NCBI RefSeq assembly: GCF_030580855.1
Contig: NZ_JAUQOP010000051.1
Coordinates: forward strand, 1 to 33,703
Source of the DNA: Pseudomonas citrullilanati
GTDB lineage: Bacteria; Pseudomonadota; Gammaproteobacteria; Pseudomonadales; Pseudomonadaceae
DNA length: 33,703 bases
Direction: 5' to 3'
Part shown: positions 7,594 to 15,711 of the stretch, piece after piece
Position numbering within the stretch: the first letter of the stretch is position 1
How the letters are laid out: each line of letters begins with the position of its first letter
Notes under the pieces: generated by a model
Database searches by the model: none
What the model was told of the DNA's origin: nothing
The model's input: the letters and a program-made list of their open reading frames with translations, nothing else
Made by a program: the position numbers and the translations under genes

Positions 7594-8289
7594 TCAGCTG
7601 CGCAACACGAACGCGGGGAACAGTTCGCGCATGGCGGCCCACAGCTCAGGTTGCAAGCCTTGCGCCGAGACGCTGGAAAGATGGGGGTCGAGCATCCGCG
7701 CCGTGCGCACCAGTTGCACGGCAAAGCGCCTGACGCCTCGCTCGCTCAGGCGCCGGGCCAGGGTCAGCAGCCGCTCGGGGTCGAACAGGTGCCAATGCAC
7801 CGTGGTGCGACACTCATAATCCACGCCGCTGTCGAGCAGGTGGTCGAGGCTGCGCCAGTTGGCGCTGCCGCTGCCTTCGACCCGGGTCACGTCCAGGGCG
7901 TCTTCAGGCAACGCCTTGATGTCGAACCCCACCCAATCGGCTTGCCCGACCACCTTGGCGAAGGCCGCCGGCTTGATACCGGCACTGTGCAAGCCAATGC
8001 GAAACCCCATCTGCCGCACTTCGTCCATGGCCGCGGCGAGACCGTCCTGCAAGGTGGGCTCGCCGCCGCTGAACACCACGGCGTCGAGCAGGTCCTGGCG
8101 ACGGTGCAGGAACGCCAGCACTCGACACCAATCCACTTCCTCGCTGCCCCGGGGCGGGATCAGTTGCGGGTTATGGCAGTAACGACAACGCCAGGCGCAA
8201 CCCTGGCAGAACAGCACGCACGCCAATTGGCCGGGGTAGTCGAGGGTGGTCAGGGGCACCATGCCCCCGACCCGCAGCACTCGACTCAT
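7594..8289 (-). CDS. nrdG: Anaerobic ribonucleotide reductase activating protein NrdG
   Basis: This 231-residue radical-SAM protein installs the glycyl radical on the class III ribonucleotide reductase. The CX3CX2C cluster motif is CAWRCRYC at residues 31-38, followed by the SAM-binding-type FSGGEPTLQ. The N-terminal GMVPLTTLDYPGQLACVLF is typical of the NrdG subtype that goes with bacterial NrdD. The start codon overlaps the stop of the upstream 53-residue glycyl-radical gene as ATGA (8286-8289), so translation of the two is probably coupled. A strong terminator follows. Confidence 0.95.
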   Translation of the reverse strand: MSRVLRVGGMVPLTTLDYPGQLACVLFCQGCAWRCRYCHNPQLIPPRGSEEVDWCRVLAFLHRRQDLLDAVVFSGGEPTLQDGLAAAMDEVRQMGFRIGLHSAGIKPAAFAKVVGQADWVGFDIKALPEDALDVTRVEGSGSANWRSLDHLLDSGVDYECRTTVHWHLFDPERLLTLARRLSERGVRRFAVQLVRTARMLDPHLSSVSAQGLQPELWAAMRELFPAFVLRS

Positions 8290-8447
8290 GGACGCCCGGC
8301 CGCACGTTCAGTGAAGTGCACCCGCTCGCGGTGCTCGGACTGCTTGCCCGGGTTGAAGGCCGCCACCGGACGGTGATAACCCATCACGCGGGTCCAGACT
8401 TCGCAACGTTGGCGCTGTGCTTGGGGAAGGGTTTGCGATGCGTTCAT
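8286..8447 (-). CDS. Separate glycyl-radical C-terminal domain of NrdD (53 aa)
   Basis: This small gene lies between the large nrdD frame and nrdG. The product contains RCEVWTRVMGYHRPVAAFNP followed by GKQSEHRERVHF. This matches the C-terminal glycyl-radical segment of class III reductases (RVxGYxxP...FNxGKQxExxxR); Gly23 in RVMGY is the expected radical site. The gene has its own ATG with AAGGAG placed 8 bp upstream, sits 31 bp after the nrdD stop in a different frame, and overlaps nrdG by ATGA. The individual Shine-Dalgarno sequence and the coupling argue for a real split gene and not a sequencing frameshift. It should assemble with the large NrdD subunit and be activated by NrdG. Function is inferred from motif and context. 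Confidence 0.85.
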   Translation of the reverse strand: MNASQTLPQAQRQRCEVWTRVMGYHRPVAAFNPGKQSEHRERVHFTERAAGRP

Positions 8448-8478
8448 AAGTGAAGCTCCTTGCAGTGGATGGATCGGA

Positions 8479-10491
8479 TCAGTGGACGCTGCCGGCCTGT
8501 TGCTGTTGCAGCAAGGCCTCGTCGCATTTGGGGCAGAACTCGTGCTCGCCGGCCAGGTAGCCGTGGACCGGGCAGATGGAAAAGGTCGGCGTGATGGTCA
8601 GGTACGGCAGGCGGAAGCGTCCGAGCGCCTTGCGCACCAGTTGCTTGCAAGCCTGCGTGGAGGAAATCTGCTCGGCCATGTAGAGGTGCAGCACGGTGCC
8701 GCCGGTGTACTTGCATTGCAGTTCATCCTGCAGTTCCAGGGCTTCGAACGGATCGTCGGTGAACCCCACCGGCAGTTGCGAAGAGTTGGTGTAGTACGGC
8801 GCCACCGGGCTGCCGGCCTGGAGGATGTCGGGATAGCGCTTGAGGTCTTCCTTGGCGAAGCGGTAGGTGGTGCCTTCGGCGGGCGTGGCTTCCAGGTTGT
8901 AGAGGTGGCCGGTTTCTTCCTGGAACCGCAGCAGCGTCGCGCGCACGTGGTCCAGCAAGCGGAGGGCGAATGCGCGCCCGTGTTCGGTGTGCAGGCCCTG
9001 CTGGTCATCGGTGAAATTGCGCAGCATCTCGTGCAGGCCGTTCACCCCGATGGTGGAGAAATGATTGCGCAAGGTGCCCAGGTAACGCTTGGTGTAGGGG
9101 TACAGGCCGGCGTCCATGTGGTGCTGGATGACCTTGCGCTTGACCTCCAGGCTTTCCTTCGCCAGCTCCATCAGCGTATCGAGGCGTTGCAGCAAGGCGC
9201 TGGTGTCGCCCTTGTACAGGTAGCCCAGGCGGGCGCAGTTGATCGTCACCACGCCGAGGGAGCCGGTCTGCTCCGCCGAACCGAACAGCCCGCCACCGCG
9301 CTTGAGCAATTCGCGCACGTCCAGTTGCAGGCGGCAGCACATCGACCGCACCTGGTTGGGCTGCATGTCCGAGTTGAGGAAGTTCTGGAAGTACGGCAAG
9401 CCATAGCGCGCGGTCATCTCGAACAGGCGATCGGCGTTTTCGCTGTCCCAGGGAAAGTCGTGGGTGATGTTGTAGGTCGGGATCGGGAATGTGAACACCC
9501 GGCCCTTCGCGTCGCCGGCCTGCATCACTTCGATGTAGGCGCGGTTGAGCAGCTCCATTTCCGCTTGCAGGTCGCCATAGGCGAACGGCATTTCCTCACC
9601 GCCGATGATCGGGATCTGTTCGCGCAGGTCCTGCGGGCAGACCCAGTCGAAGGTCAGGTTGGTGAACGGTGTCTGCGTGCCCCAGCGCGACGGCACGTTG
9701 AGGTTGTAGATGAACTCCTGCAACGACTGGCGGACCTCGTCGTAGCTGAGGTTGTCCTTGCGCACGTAGGGGGCCAGGTAAGTGTCGAACGAGCTGAACG
9801 CCTGGGCACCGGCCCATTCGTTCTGCAGGGTGCCGAGGAAATTCACCATCTGCCCCAGGGCGCTGCTCAGGTGCTTGGGCGGCCCGGCCTCGACCCGCCC
9901 CGGGACGCCGTTGAGGCCGTCGTGCAGCAACGTGCGCAACGACCAGCCGGCACAGTAGCCGGCGAGCATGTCCAGATCGTGGATGTGCAGGTCGGCCTCG
10001 CGGTGGGCCTGGCCGATGGCCTGGCTGTAGACCTCGTCGAGCCAGTAGTTGGCGGTGACCTTGCCCGACACGTTGAGAATCAGCCCGCCGAGGGAATAGC
10101 CCTGGTTGGCGTTGGCCTGCACGCGCCAGTCTTCGCGGTCGAGGTATTCGTTCATCGACGTGGCGACTTCCACCAACGTGCGACGGTCCCGCCGCAGGCG
10201 GCCGTGCTGCTCGCGATAGACGATGTAGGCGCGCATGGACAGGAAGAAGCCGGCGTCCATCAGCACCCGCTCGACCCGGTCCTGGATCTGCTCGACGTTC
10301 AAGCGTGACTGCCCTTCCAAGCGGGCCAGCACGGCTTGCAGCAGCGTTTCTGCTTCAGCCTCGGCGTACTCGCCGGTGGCCTTGCCGGCGGCGATCAGCG
10401 CCTGGCGGATCTTGTCCGCGTCAAAGGCCACCACACTGCCGTCGCGCTTGTGCAAGCGGTTACATCCAACTGAGATCAAGGTGCTTTGCAT
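8479..10491 (-). CDS. nrdD: Anaerobic ribonucleoside-triphosphate reductase large chain NrdD, lacking the glycyl-radical tail
   Basis: This 670-residue protein makes dNTPs from NTPs without oxygen. An ATP-cone occupies about residues 17-95. The catalytic barrel follows, with GYSLGGLILNVSGK, HIHDLDMLAGYCAGWSL, a Cys pair SMCCRLQLD (385-386) and the GSLGVVTINCARLGY loop. The chain ends with a Zn-type CPVHGYLAGEHEFCPKCDEALLQ tail and stops about 11 residues later. Class III enzymes normally continue from here into the RVxGY glycyl site; that part is encoded by the next small gene. ATG 10491 is chosen because TGGAG lies 6-7 bp upstream; a longer frame exists but adds no family sequence. A perfect FNR/ANR box lies about 87 bp upstream. 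Confidence 0.95.
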   Translation of the reverse strand: MQSTLISVGCNRLHKRDGSVVAFDADKIRQALIAAGKATGEYAEAEAETLLQAVLARLEGQSRLNVEQIQDRVERVLMDAGFFLSMRAYIVYREQHGRLRRDRRTLVEVATSMNEYLDREDWRVQANANQGYSLGGLILNVSGKVTANYWLDEVYSQAIGQAHREADLHIHDLDMLAGYCAGWSLRTLLHDGLNGVPGRVEAGPPKHLSSALGQMVNFLGTLQNEWAGAQAFSSFDTYLAPYVRKDNLSYDEVRQSLQEFIYNLNVPSRWGTQTPFTNLTFDWVCPQDLREQIPIIGGEEMPFAYGDLQAEMELLNRAYIEVMQAGDAKGRVFTFPIPTYNITHDFPWDSENADRLFEMTARYGLPYFQNFLNSDMQPNQVRSMCCRLQLDVRELLKRGGGLFGSAEQTGSLGVVTINCARLGYLYKGDTSALLQRLDTLMELAKESLEVKRKVIQHHMDAGLYPYTKRYLGTLRNHFSTIGVNGLHEMLRNFTDDQQGLHTEHGRAFALRLLDHVRATLLRFQEETGHLYNLEATPAEGTTYRFAKEDLKRYPDILQAGSPVAPYYTNSSQLPVGFTDDPFEALELQDELQCKYTGGTVLHLYMAEQISSTQACKQLVRKALGRFRLPYLTITPTFSICPVHGYLAGEHEFCPKCDEALLQQQQAGSVH

Positions 10492-10577
10492 TTTCGCTCC
10501 AGACACAACATATAGGTTATTTAAATTAAATAGACACAATATGCAGTGAAGCGTACGGGTAAAAAGCAGAGGGGCAA

Positions 10578-10591
10578 TTGATCGATATCAA
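10578..10591 (-). promoter_or_regulatory. ANR/DNR (FNR-type) box upstream of nrdD
   Basis: TTGATCGATATCAA matches the FNR-family consensus TTGAT-N4-ATCAA at every defined base. On the minus strand, the hexamer TACGCT at 10556-10551 is centred 31 bp downstream. This places the box at about -41.5 relative to a start near 10544, the class II activator position. The -10 match is weak (3 of 6). Confidence 0.85.
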
Positions 10592-10632
10592 GAATGGCGG
10601 GTGGATCAATCGGGGGATGTTGGCTGGGCTGC

Positions 10633-10742
10633 CGTCATCGCGAGCAAGCTTTGCTCCCACAGAGAATCTCGATGTTCACAAATCCTGTGCACACGCAAAT
10701 CACCTGTGGGAGCAAAGCTTGCTCGCGATTGCGGTGGGTCAG
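10633..10742. repeat. REP pair between nrdD promoter and moaA 3' end
   Basis: Two inverted arms are separated by an AT-richer spacer: ATCGCGAGCAAGCTTTGCTC at about 10637 and GTGGGAGCAAAGCTTGCTCG at about 10706. GCGGTGGGTCAGG follows. The GGTGGGT of the REP tail (10733-10739) can also pair with ACCCACC (10746-10752) across the moaA stop codon, so this region could end the nar operon transcript. Confidence 0.85.
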
Positions 10743-10743
10743 G

Positions 10744-11736
10744 TCACCCACCACTCATGTTCATGAACCGCACGATCTGCACTTCCCCACCGGGGCTGAA
10801 ATCATGCTGCAAGGGCTTGCCTTTGAGTGCCTGCCTTATCGACTGAATGATCGGTTGGTCATCCAATGGGTATCGCCGCAGCAAGCCGCGCAGGTCGAGG
10901 GAGTCCTCTTGCCCCAGGCACAACAGCAAGCGCCCTTCGACGGTCATGCGCACCCGGTTGCAGCTGGCGCAGAAGTTATGGGTGTTGGGCGAGATGAAAC
11001 CGATCCGCGTGTCAGGATGCCGTTCCAGGCGCACATAGCGCGCCGGCCCGCCACTGTTCTCGGCGCTGTCGAGCAAGCGGTGCTGGCGGGCAATCACCGC
11101 CCGCACCTCATCGCTGGAACAGAACGCCTCGCCCCGGGAACGCCCGACCTCGCCCAACGGCATTTCCTCGATGAAGCTGATGTCGATGCGTTGGTCGATG
11201 GCGTATTGCACCAAGGCCGGGACTTCATCGAAGTTGCGCCCCTTCATGACCACGCAGTTGAGCTTGATCCGCTCGAACCCGGCCACCTTCGCCGCGTCAA
11301 TGCCGGCCAGCACCGCGTCCAGGTTGCCGTTGCGGGTGATCGCCCGAAACCGCTCCCCGTCCAGGCTGTCGAGGCTGATGTTCATGCGCTTGACCCCAGC
11401 ATCCACCAGCGGCCTGGCCAAGCGCCCCAGCTGCGAGCCGTTGCTGGTCATCACCAGTTCCCGCAGGCCGGGCAAGGCCGCGATGTCGCGGCACAGCCCG
11501 ACGATGCCCGGACGGATCAGCGGCTCGCCACCGGTCAGGCGGATCTTCTTCACCCCCAGGCCGACGAACAGCCGCGCCAGGCGCTGCAACTCCTCCAGGG
11601 TCAACACCTGTTGGCGCGGCAGGAAGGTCATGTTCTTCGCCATGCAATACACACAACGGAAATCACAACGATCGGTCACCGACATGCGCAAATAATCGAT
11701 CTGGCGCCCAAATCCGTCCTGCAACACCGCGTTCAT
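10744..11736 (-). CDS. moaA: GTP 3',8-cyclase MoaA (molybdenum cofactor synthesis)
   Basis: This 330-residue radical-SAM enzyme turns GTP into 3',8-cyclo-dihydro-GTP in the first step of molybdopterin synthesis. The N-terminal cluster motif CX3CX2C is C24, C28, C31 (CDFRCVYC). The C-terminal GTP-binding cluster has CX2CX13C (CASC...C in the NFCASCNRVRMTVEGR region), and the chain ends with the family's Gly-Gly tail (MSGG). ATG 11736 is preferred over ATG 11742 because GGGAG lies 6 bp upstream of the former and directly abuts the latter. It is the last gene of the nar operon, 25 bp after the parvulin gene, so cofactor supply is tied to nitrate reductase expression. Confidence 0.96.
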   Translation of the reverse strand: MNAVLQDGFGRQIDYLRMSVTDRCDFRCVYCMAKNMTFLPRQQVLTLEELQRLARLFVGLGVKKIRLTGGEPLIRPGIVGLCRDIAALPGLRELVMTSNGSQLGRLARPLVDAGVKRMNISLDSLDGERFRAITRNGNLDAVLAGIDAAKVAGFERIKLNCVVMKGRNFDEVPALVQYAIDQRIDISFIEEMPLGEVGRSRGEAFCSSDEVRAVIARQHRLLDSAENSGGPARYVRLERHPDTRIGFISPNTHNFCASCNRVRMTVEGRLLLCLGQEDSLDLRGLLRRYPLDDQPIIQSIRQALKGKPLQHDFSPGGEVQIVRFMNMSGG

Positions 11737-11761
11737 GAACATCTCCCGATTGAGCCAGTGC

Positions 11762-12721
11762 TCACTGCACCAGCGGCGAGTCGGCGCCCTGAAGATGAAT
11801 GCCACGGACGTCCGCCGCACCAATCAGGGTTTGCAGGTACTGCACCAGGGCCCTTTGCCAGACGCCTTGCTGCAACTGTGTGCGAATCGCCGTCGCCACC
11901 GCCGCGTAGGGCAGCGGCTGGCCATCGATGCGCTGGTCGATGCTGATCACGTGCCAGCCGTAGCGACTTTCCAGTGGTTTGCCGCACAGCCCCGCCGGCA
12001 GGGCGAACAACTGGCGCTCCAGTTCCGGCACCGTCTGGCCCTTGCTGATCTGCCCGAGCGACCCGCCCTGCTCCTTGGACGGACAGGCCGAGTATTTCTG
12101 GGCCAGCTCGGCGAAACTGCCCGGGAACTGGTCCAGCCGCTCCAACAGCAGTTCGGCCTGGACATGGGCGAGGCTGCGGGCCTCGGCATCGTCCGGCGCG
12201 CATTCGAGCAGGATGTGCCGCACCGCCAGCAACGGGGCGCTGTGGAAGCGCGCCCGATTGCTTTCGTAGTAGCGCAGGCAGGTGGCCTCGTCACACTGCG
12301 GCACCTGCACCTCCTGTTCGAGCAACAACCGCGTCGCCGCTTCCTCTTCGTTCTCCCCGGCACCGACCTGCAGGGACAGGCCCAGCTCGGCGATGCGCTG
12401 CTGGAGCAACTCACGGATCACCAGGGCCCGTGCCGCCTGGTAGAGTGCATCCTCGCGGCTTTCGGCCGGGTGGTATTGCAGCTCCTGCGCCATCGCCTGC
12501 GGGGTGATCGACACCCCGTTGACGCTGATGATGGGCCATTCCTGTTCACTGCTGGCGATCAGTTCCGGGGCCTCAGCGACCGCCTCGGGCGCCGCCTGGG
12601 CCGGCGCGTACTGCACCGGTTCGACTTCGGCGACCGCGGCCGTCACCGGCGCGGCCTTGGCCGAAGAACCACAGCCGCCACCACCGCCATTACCACCACC
12701 GCATCCGCATCCACTGGCCAT
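11762..12721 (-). CDS. Parvulin-type peptidyl-prolyl isomerase of the nar operon
   Basis: This 319-residue protein lies between narI and moaA, as PA3871 does in P. aeruginosa. A PpiC/rotamase domain spans about residues 165-270: AVRHILLECAPDDAEAR, then GSFAELAQKYSACPSKEQGG, SLGQISKGQTVPELERQLFAL and YGWHVISIDQRI. The N-terminus is unusual, with SGCGCGGGNGGGGGCGSS before an Ala/Pro/Glu-rich linker. No signal peptide is visible, so it is probably cytoplasmic. It resembles NifM-like foldases and may help folding or assembly of NarGHI; this is inference. GAGGGGG lies 5 bp before ATG 12721; the gap to narI is 10 bp. Confidence 0.9.
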   Translation of the reverse strand: MASGCGCGGGNGGGGGCGSSAKAAPVTAAVAEVEPVQYAPAQAAPEAVAEAPELIASSEQEWPIISVNGVSITPQAMAQELQYHPAESREDALYQAARALVIRELLQQRIAELGLSLQVGAGENEEEAATRLLLEQEVQVPQCDEATCLRYYESNRARFHSAPLLAVRHILLECAPDDAEARSLAHVQAELLLERLDQFPGSFAELAQKYSACPSKEQGGSLGQISKGQTVPELERQLFALPAGLCGKPLESRYGWHVISIDQRIDGQPLPYAAVATAIRTQLQQGVWQRALVQYLQTLIGAADVRGIHLQGADSPLVQ

Positions 12722-12731
12722 GATTGCCCCC

Positions 12732-13412
12732 TCAGAATTTCTGCCGAACGATTTGATAACGACGCCCCAGGTACCAGACCGGCGCACTGACGATGTGGAC
12801 CAGACGGGTGAACGGGAACAGCACGAACAGGGTCAGGCCGAGCAACACATGGAGCTTGTAGACCAGCCCCACCGGCGCCATCGACGTGGCCGCTTCCACC
12901 GGGCGCAACAGCACGGTGTTCTGCGCCCAGTCCGCCAGCATCACCATCACCGAACCGTCCATGTGGGCGGTGGAGGCGACGATGGTGAGCAGCCCCAGCA
13001 CCAGTTGCACCAGCAACACCACCAGCACCAGGATGTCCGAAGTATTGGAGGTGGCGCGCACCCGCGGGTCGCCCAGGCGGCGATTGAGCAGCATCAGCAG
13101 CCCGATCAGGCCGAGCCCGCCGAAGAAGCCGCCGGACACCATCGCCAGCAACTGCTTGTTCTCGGTGCTCAGCACGTGGTGGTAGATCGCCGAGGGTGTC
13201 AGCAGGCCAACGAAGTGCCCGGCCAGCACGAACAACACACCGATATGGAACAGGTTGCTCGCCACGCGCATGCCCCGGTTGCTCAGCATCTGGCTGGAAC
13301 CGGCCTTCCAGGTGTACTGGGACAGGTCGAACCGCGCCCAGCTGCCGATCAGGCAGATCGCCAGGGCGACATACGGATAGACCCCGAACAACAACAGATC
13401 CCATTTAGACAT
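12732..13412 (-). CDS. narI: Respiratory nitrate reductase gamma subunit NarI (cytochrome b)
   Basis: This 226-residue membrane diheme protein oxidises quinol and passes electrons to NarH. Five hydrophobic helices are apparent. The heme ligands can be placed: H56 and H66 (FHIGVLFVLAGHF), and H188 and H206 (YKLHVLLG and RLVHIVS). They correspond to H56, H66, H187 and H205 of E. coli NarI. The start at MSKWDLL overlaps the end of narJ by 8 bp and has GGAGGTGG just upstream. Confidence 0.97.
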   Translation of the reverse strand: MSKWDLLLFGVYPYVALAICLIGSWARFDLSQYTWKAGSSQMLSNRGMRVASNLFHIGVLFVLAGHFVGLLTPSAIYHHVLSTENKQLLAMVSGGFFGGLGLIGLLMLLNRRLGDPRVRATSNTSDILVLVVLLVQLVLGLLTIVASTAHMDGSVMVMLADWAQNTVLLRPVEAATSMAPVGLVYKLHVLLGLTLFVLFPFTRLVHIVSAPVWYLGRRYQIVRQKF

Positions 13413-14160
13413 TGCCCACCTCCCCGGCAGGCGCAGCGGCCCGCCCTTCATGCTGAAAATCCACCCAGTGCAACGGCACCGCACTTTCTTCCCTGGCCTT
13501 GCCCGGCACGCTCGGCAGCGAACCGCAACGGTCCTGCTGCTCGGCCTTGAGGAAATCCACCGCCTCTTCTTCCCAGATCTTGTCCAGGGCTTCGAGGGAG
13601 TCGTCCCGTGGCTCGGCCTTCACCTGCTCGCGCAATTCGGCGACCGCACCCTGGGGTTCGGCCCCGGCGATTTGCAGCAGTGCGCGGAAGCAACTGGCGT
13701 AGACGCTTTCGCGTTCATCCAGGCGCGCGGCGAGCAAGGCCAGCAAGTGCGCGACATCGGCCAGGCCCTCGCGGGCCTCCAGGTCTTCGCGGGTGGACAG
13801 GTACTCCAGGTACAGCGGGATGTAGTCCGGCAGCTCCTTGACGCCGATGGCGAAACCGGCCGCTTCGTATTGGGCCATCATGTCCACCATCGCCTGGCCG
13901 CGGTCGCGGGACTCGCCGTGGACATGCTCGAACAGCAGCAATGACAGCGACCGGCCGCGACCGAACAACGCGCCGTAGTGCTCCTGGCCGTCCATCAGGT
14001 CCTTGGCGCAGATCACCTCCAGCAGCTCGAACAGCCCGGCGCGCTGGTTGGGACTGATTTCCCGCGCCTGGAGAATCGCTTCTTCCAGCTCGTCGCGACC
14101 GGCCACCAGGGTCTCGGTCGGGTAATCGAGCAACAACGAAATCACCTTGAGAATGCGCAT
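13405..14160 (-). CDS. narJ: Nitrate reductase assembly chaperone NarJ (delta subunit)
   Basis: This is a 251-residue cytoplasmic chaperone that helps insert molybdenum cofactor into NarG and dock the NarGH complex on NarI. The TorD/NarJ-type helical domain begins MRILKVISLLLDYPTE and includes DLMDGQEHYGALFGRGRSLSLLLFEHVHGESRDRG and ELPDYIPLYLEYLS, both strongly conserved in NarJ. The acidic C-terminus (LDKIWEEEAVDF) is also typical. ATG 14160 follows the narH stop by 2 bp, with GGAGGAC as ribosome site, giving tight coupling. Confidence 0.96.
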   Translation of the reverse strand: MRILKVISLLLDYPTETLVAGRDELEEAILQAREISPNQRAGLFELLEVICAKDLMDGQEHYGALFGRGRSLSLLLFEHVHGESRDRGQAMVDMMAQYEAAGFAIGVKELPDYIPLYLEYLSTREDLEAREGLADVAHLLALLAARLDERESVYASCFRALLQIAGAEPQGAVAELREQVKAEPRDDSLEALDKIWEEEAVDFLKAEQQDRCGSLPSVPGKAREESAVPLHWVDFQHEGRAAAPAGEVGNV

Positions 14161-14162
14161 GC

Positions 14163-15701
14163 TCAGTCCTCCCACAACTGTACGGTCTTGATCACGTCGC
14201 GGCGGTTGGCCTTCTTGCCACCGAACATGTTGGTGTCGGAACTGCCGCTGCAACCGCTGCCGAAACTGAACCCGCAACCGGAACGCTCGGCGAACGCGTC
14301 GCTCATGGCGTCCTCGCGGTGGGCGCTCGGCACGACGAATCGGTCTTCGTAGTTGGCGATGGCCAGGTAGCGATACATCTCGTCCACCTGGTTCACGTTC
14401 AAGCCGACGTCGGCCAGCACTTGCAAGTCCTTAACCCCGTCCACCTGTTCGGAACGCTTGTAGGCACGCATCGCCAGCAAGCGCTTGAGGGCGAGCTTGA
14501 CCGGCTTCTCGTCACCGGCGGTCAGCAGGTTGGCCAGGTAGCGCAGCGGGATGCGCAGGCTGTCGACGTCGGGAATCACCCCGTTCATGCCCACGGTGCC
14601 CGCGGCCGCTGCGTTCTGGATCGGCGACAGCGGCGGCACGTACCAGACCATCGGCAAGGTGCGGTACTCCGGGTGCAGCGGCAGCGCGAGCTTCCAGTCC
14701 ACGGCCATCTTGTAGACCGGCGAACGTTGCGCCGAGTCGATCACCGACTGCGGCACGCCATCGGCCAGGGCCTGGCGGATGACCGCCGGGTCGTTCGGGT
14801 CGAGGAAAATCTCCAGTTGCTTCTCGTACAGGTCCTGTTCATTGGCGGTGCTGGCCACTTCGCTGATGCGGTCGGCGTCATACAGCAGCACGCCCAGGTA
14901 GCGGATCCGGCCGACGCAGGTTTCGGCGCAGACGGTCGGCATCCCGGCCTCGATGCGCGGGTAGCAGAAGATGCATTTTTCCGACTTGCCGCTCTTCCAG
15001 TTGAAGTAGATCTTCTTGTACGGGCAGCCGCTGATGCACATGCGCCAGCCGCGGCATTTCTCCTGGTCGATCAGGACGATGCCGTCCTCTTCGCGCTTGT
15101 AGATCGCCCCGCTCGGGCAGGACGCCGCGCACGCCGGGTTCAGGCAGTGCTCGCACAGGCGCGGCAGGTACATCATGAAGGTGTTTTCGTACTCGCCGTA
15201 GATGTCCGCCTGGATCTTGTCGAAGTTCTTGTCCTTGCGCCGCTTGGCGAATTCAGTGCCGAGGATTTCCTCCCAGTTCGGGCCCCACTCGATCTTCTCC
15301 ATGCGCTTGCCGGACACCACCGAGCGCGGCCGCGCGGTCGGCTGGTGCTCGCCCAGGGGCGCGGTGTGCAGGTGCTGGTAGTCGAAGTCGAACGGCTCGT
15401 AGTAATCGTCCAGGCCCGGCAGGTCCGGGTTGGCGAAGATGTTCGCCAACACGCGGAACTTGCCGCCGATGCGAGGGTTGATCGAGCCGTCGGCGTTGCG
15501 GATCCAGCCGCCCTTCCACTGGTCCTGGTTTTCCCACTCCTTGGGGTAGCCGATCCCGGGCTTGGTCTCGACGTTGTTGAACCAGGCGTATTCCATGCCT
15601 TCGCGGCTGGTCCAGACGTTCTTGCAGGTGATCGAACAGGTGTGGCAACCGATGCACTTGTCCAGGTTCAGGACCATGCCGATCTGTGAACGAATCTTCA
15701 T
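14163..15701 (-). CDS. narH: Respiratory nitrate reductase beta subunit NarH
   Basis: This 512-residue iron-sulfur protein carries electrons from NarI heme to NarG. The first ferredoxin-type motif is C16, C19, C22, C26 (CIGCHTCSITC). The second and third sets are at CEHCLNPACAASCP and CRGWRMCISGCP; the Trp in CRGW marks the 3Fe-4S cluster position as in E. coli NarH. A fourth set includes KCIFC. The chain ends in a Gly/Cys/Ser-rich segment (SGCGFSFGSGCSGSSDTNMF) and a typical RRDVIKTVQLWED tail. GAGGAG precedes ATG 15701 by 6 bp, and the gap to narG is 10 bp. Confidence 0.97.
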   Translation of the reverse strand: MKIRSQIGMVLNLDKCIGCHTCSITCKNVWTSREGMEYAWFNNVETKPGIGYPKEWENQDQWKGGWIRNADGSINPRIGGKFRVLANIFANPDLPGLDDYYEPFDFDYQHLHTAPLGEHQPTARPRSVVSGKRMEKIEWGPNWEEILGTEFAKRRKDKNFDKIQADIYGEYENTFMMYLPRLCEHCLNPACAASCPSGAIYKREEDGIVLIDQEKCRGWRMCISGCPYKKIYFNWKSGKSEKCIFCYPRIEAGMPTVCAETCVGRIRYLGVLLYDADRISEVASTANEQDLYEKQLEIFLDPNDPAVIRQALADGVPQSVIDSAQRSPVYKMAVDWKLALPLHPEYRTLPMVWYVPPLSPIQNAAAAGTVGMNGVIPDVDSLRIPLRYLANLLTAGDEKPVKLALKRLLAMRAYKRSEQVDGVKDLQVLADVGLNVNQVDEMYRYLAIANYEDRFVVPSAHREDAMSDAFAERSGCGFSFGSGCSGSSDTNMFGGKKANRRDVIKTVQLWED

Positions 15702-15711
15702 CTCAATCTCC

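Noticed and set aside
8286..8481. Sequencing frameshift splitting nrdD
   Set aside because: The small frame has its own well-placed AAGGAG and ATG and overlaps nrdG by ATGA, and the stop-to-start gap of 31 bp is non-coding; a simple one-base error would not produce this. It still deserves a read-level check.
8482..10308. A 608-codon open frame antisense to nrdD
   Set aside because: Valine/alanine/glutamine-rich shadow of nrdD with no recognisable domain and no ribosome site.
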